From NCBI RefSeq assembly GCF_003584685.1, contig NZ_AP018549.1:1736001-1800000 (forward strand): a DNA stretch of 64,000 nucleotides, written 5' to 3'. This document shows positions 62,073 to 64,000 of this stretch, piece by piece (the first letter of the stretch is position 1; every line of letters starts with the position of its first letter). This stretch comes from Lactobacillus paragasseri (GTDB taxonomy: Bacteria > Bacillota > Bacilli > Lactobacillales > Lactobacillaceae). The translations under genes and the position numbers were made by a program. The notes below the pieces were generated by a model. It worked only from the letters and a program-made list of their open reading frames with translations. It ran no database searches and had not been told where the DNA came from.

Positions 62073-63859
62073 GAAGCGCTTTCGTCAGGCAATATCAAAA
62101 TAAAGTTTAATAACTTATTCGCATAACTCCGATTATCTTCAAAATCTTTAATAGTTTCATTTAATTCAGCAAGTTGATCGGTAATAATTCCATTTACATT
62201 GTCATACATCATCTTCATCATCATATTTGGGGTATTAACCGTCCAAGCATAAACAGGCTTGTTCTGTAATTGCGCTTGCCAAATAAAGTCATTATTTAAA
62301 GTTGAGTATTCCATAGAGTATCCATTGGCCACGCTTTGAGGATAGGTGAAATTATATGGCTGAATATATAAAACAAATAACTTAGGATTAATCTGATGCA
62401 AACCTTCAATCACTCTATAGTCTAACGATTGAACTTGATATTTTCGTTTAATAATTAATTTTCCATATTTCTTATTAAAATTCTGAAGCATCTTAGGCGA
62501 ATCATTTGGCGTTGTCTTAACTTCAATCAACAATTTTTGTTTTATTTTAGCAGCGGCTTTTAAATACTGATCAAAACTAGCAATTTTGGCCTGATGTCCA
62601 TCTTCATGAAGCGTAATTCTAGTTAGTTGCTTTAAAGTTAGATCTTTTGGCGTTTTATTAATTCCAGCTAATTGTTTTAAATTTTCGTCATGCATAACTA
62701 CGAATTGCTTATCTTTTGTTTCATGTAAGTCAATTTCTACATAATCTGGATGAAGCTTGGCCGTCTTTTTCAAAGCTGGAATAGTATTTTGTACGCCATT
62801 TTTATTACTTACTCCGCGGTGTGAAATGGTAAGCGGACGCTGCATATCGATTTCTTTTAAATATAAAACATTGTTTGCACCAGCAGCAAGTGTAAAAACT
62901 AGCATTAAACATAAAGCTAGCATTTTTAGTTTTATTGTTTTTTTAACTTTACTTTGAAGCTTAAAACTCTTTAATGGCGCCACCACAATTAAAAGTGAAA
63001 CAACGCTAATCCAAATTGCAACTAACTCACTGACTAATTGAACCAGTAAAAGATTAAATACAGCAAAGCTAAAACTGATATTTCTCGGCAAATGATCTAA
63101 GCCTAATTGGCAAAGATAAATTAACAGATTAAAAATCAATAAAATTATACTTACACTAAGCCCTAATACTAACAGGCGACTCAGGATCTTCCACCAATAC
63201 TTATGACTAGTTAATTTCCAACTTTCCTTCATAGCAAGAAAAGTCTTTTTTCTTTGATAGATCATAATTGGAAGCGTCAAAATAAGACGAATACCCAAAA
63301 TGAAAGCCAACAAGTAAAAGATTATTAATCCACTAGCAAGCCAAATATTCCGTGTCATAAAATCTAAAATAAATTCTGGAATTTGAACCTTAGCTAGTAA
63401 TGGTGTTCGATAAACTAGATCAGCAAACGGAACAATTAACAAGAAATACACTGCTAGTAGCAAAACTGAACTAATTCGAACTGATCGATATGATTGCCAT
63501 AGTTCTTTAAATAAGGCCCTCAATGAAAATCTTCCCTGAGAAATTTCCCTAATTCCTAATAATATCAGTGAAAATTCACCATAAATTACTAGAAGTAAAA
63601 CAATCAATTCAAGAATTAAACAGAGAAACATCAAAGTGTGTGTACTGATAATCGTAATAATATTTTGATATGAAATAAACGGAATTGCGCTAGCTTTTAA
63701 AATAGCTGTAGTAAGATACCTAAAAAGCGGAATAATAAGCACCTGCGTAAAAAGATCAATTCCAATAAATAAAGCTATATATTGAAGCCAATATTTTCTG
63801 AAATTATTAGTATACTTATTTATTTCTTGAAAAATATTCTTCAAAAATCTATCCTCCAT
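62069..63859 (-). CDS. Membrane-anchored glycerophosphodiester phosphodiesterase
   Basis: 596 residues. The N-terminal membrane domain (about 20-330) has about 8 helices (GPDPase membrane domain), ending in LKMLALCLMLVFTLAAGANNVLY. The extracellular GDPD domain (about 340-575) carries SHRGVSNKNGVQNTIPAL, YVEIDLHETKDKQFVVMHDENL, LLIEVKTTP and VYAWTVNTPNMMMKMM. These are the catalytic His pair and metal-binding Glu/Asp of GlpQ-type enzymes. It probably acts on glycerophosphodiesters such as those from lipoteichoic acid or phospholipid turnover. The ATG at 63859 follows an AGGAT site. Its 3' end abuts the EIIC remnant. Confidence 0.9.
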   Translation of the reverse strand: MEDRFLKNIFQEINKYTNNFRKYWLQYIALFIGIDLFTQVLIIPLFRYLTTAILKASAIPFISYQNIITIISTHTLMFLCLILELIVLLLVIYGEFSLILLGIREISQGRFSLRALFKELWQSYRSVRISSVLLLAVYFLLIVPFADLVYRTPLLAKVQIPEFILDFMTRNIWLASGLIIFYLLAFILGIRLILTLPIMIYQRKKTFLAMKESWKLTSHKYWWKILSRLLVLGLSVSIILLIFNLLIYLCQLGLDHLPRNISFSFAVFNLLLVQLVSELVAIWISVVSLLIVVAPLKSFKLQSKVKKTIKLKMLALCLMLVFTLAAGANNVLYLKEIDMQRPLTISHRGVSNKNGVQNTIPALKKTAKLHPDYVEIDLHETKDKQFVVMHDENLKQLAGINKTPKDLTLKQLTRITLHEDGHQAKIASFDQYLKAAAKIKQKLLIEVKTTPNDSPKMLQNFNKKYGKLIIKRKYQVQSLDYRVIEGLHQINPKLFVLYIQPYNFTYPQSVANGYSMEYSTLNNDFIWQAQLQNKPVYAWTVNTPNMMMKMMYDNVNGIITDQLAELNETIKDFEDNRSYANKLLNFILILPDESAS

Positions 63860-63897
63860 CGTTATGTTCTTGTTGCTATTGTATCCTTTAGAGCATA

Positions 63898-63935
63898 AAA
63901 ATAGGAATCCTAATTCTCCCCGGATTCCTATTTTT
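63898..63935. terminator. Bidirectional terminator overlapping the end of the rightmost gene
   Basis: Stem AAAAATAGGAATCC/GGATTCCTATTTTT with a 10-base loop. It includes the stop codon of the partial gene at the right edge. Confidence 0.9.
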
Positions 63936-64000
63936 CAATCTTAGCAGTTTTTACATGTGAAAAGATCAACTTACTTAATTCTTGGAAGAATAAACGATCT
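63928..64000 (-). CDS. 3' end of an unidentified gene (partial)
   Basis: Only the last 23 codons are in the window, reading DRLFFQELSKLIFSHVKT and AKIEK, then TAG at 63928-63930. The start lies beyond the right edge. The stop is embedded in a terminator stem, which supports it as a genuine gene end. Too short to assign. Confidence 0.6.
   Translation of the reverse strand, partial: DRLFFQELSKLIFSHVKTAKIEK

Overview
The window is low-GC Firmicutes DNA whose gene content points to the Lactobacillus gasseri/johnsonii group. The pointers are a YSIRK/LPQTG mucus-binding protein of more than 2,000 residues, an LctP-type lactate permease, PepF and C69 dipeptidases, a 249-residue cinnamoyl-esterase-type hydrolase, many sugar PTS genes, and an rsmG-noc-parA-parB-ychF block. 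That block normally lies close to oriC in Firmicutes, so the window is probably within tens of kilobases of the origin. I saw no rRNA, tRNA, insertion sequence, prophage or CRISPR array.

Layout. 1-12.9 kb: partial ThrE-like exporter, ABC-F ATPase, LCP cell-wall enzyme, PepF, a start-damaged Rpn-type nuclease, lactate permease, a three-gene Mn/Zn ABC importer preceded by an ArsR/SmtB regulator, and a HAD phosphatase. 12.9-19.6 kb: one giant adhesin with tandem repeats of about 218 residues. 19.9-26.1 kb: fructose operon fruR-fruK-fruA and a GH31 alpha-glucosidase. 26.2-36.5 kb: NatAB-like ABC exporter, racD-murE (D-aspartate and peptidoglycan), a two-component system, and a heterodimeric ABC multidrug exporter. 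36.5-42.8 kb: DUF1129, ychF, DUF951, parB, parA, noc, rsmG and a divergent cvpA. 42.8-49.5 kb: apbE/phosphatase/MupG-like operon, two FMN reductases, a TetR regulator, an orphan small gene and a dipeptidase. 49.5-53.9 kb: beta-glucoside operon licT-bglP-bglA with a leader antiterminator. 53.9-56.25 kb: a heme-efflux-type hrtR-hrtB-hrtA operon. 56.3-64 kb: one broken and one intact histidine phosphatase, cinnamoyl-esterase-type hydrolase, DUF975, YaaA, unknowns, a PTS remnant, and a membrane glycerophosphodiesterase.

How the parts work together. Carbon uptake is built from PTS operons with local regulators (FruR repressor, LicT antiterminator), and cre-like CcpA sites overlap both promoters. 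Metal handling appears twice: a metal importer promoter with three copies of an 8-bp half-site, and an hrt operon whose two identical 13-bp palindromes closely match the Lactococcus HrtR operator. Cell-envelope functions (LCP, racD/murE, MupG-like enzyme, adhesin, two-component system, GDPD) recur across the window.

Most notable points: the hrtRBA assignment with its operators; the ArsR regulator carrying a complete SmtB-type alpha-5 metal site next to a repeat-rich promoter; the nonsense mutation that removes the second catalytic His of a histidine phosphatase; a vestigial PTS EIIC tail; the lost start region of the Rpn gene; and a cluster of GTGAAA half-sites at the start of the rsmG-noc-par operon. 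I did not find a convincing wholly new multi-gene system.
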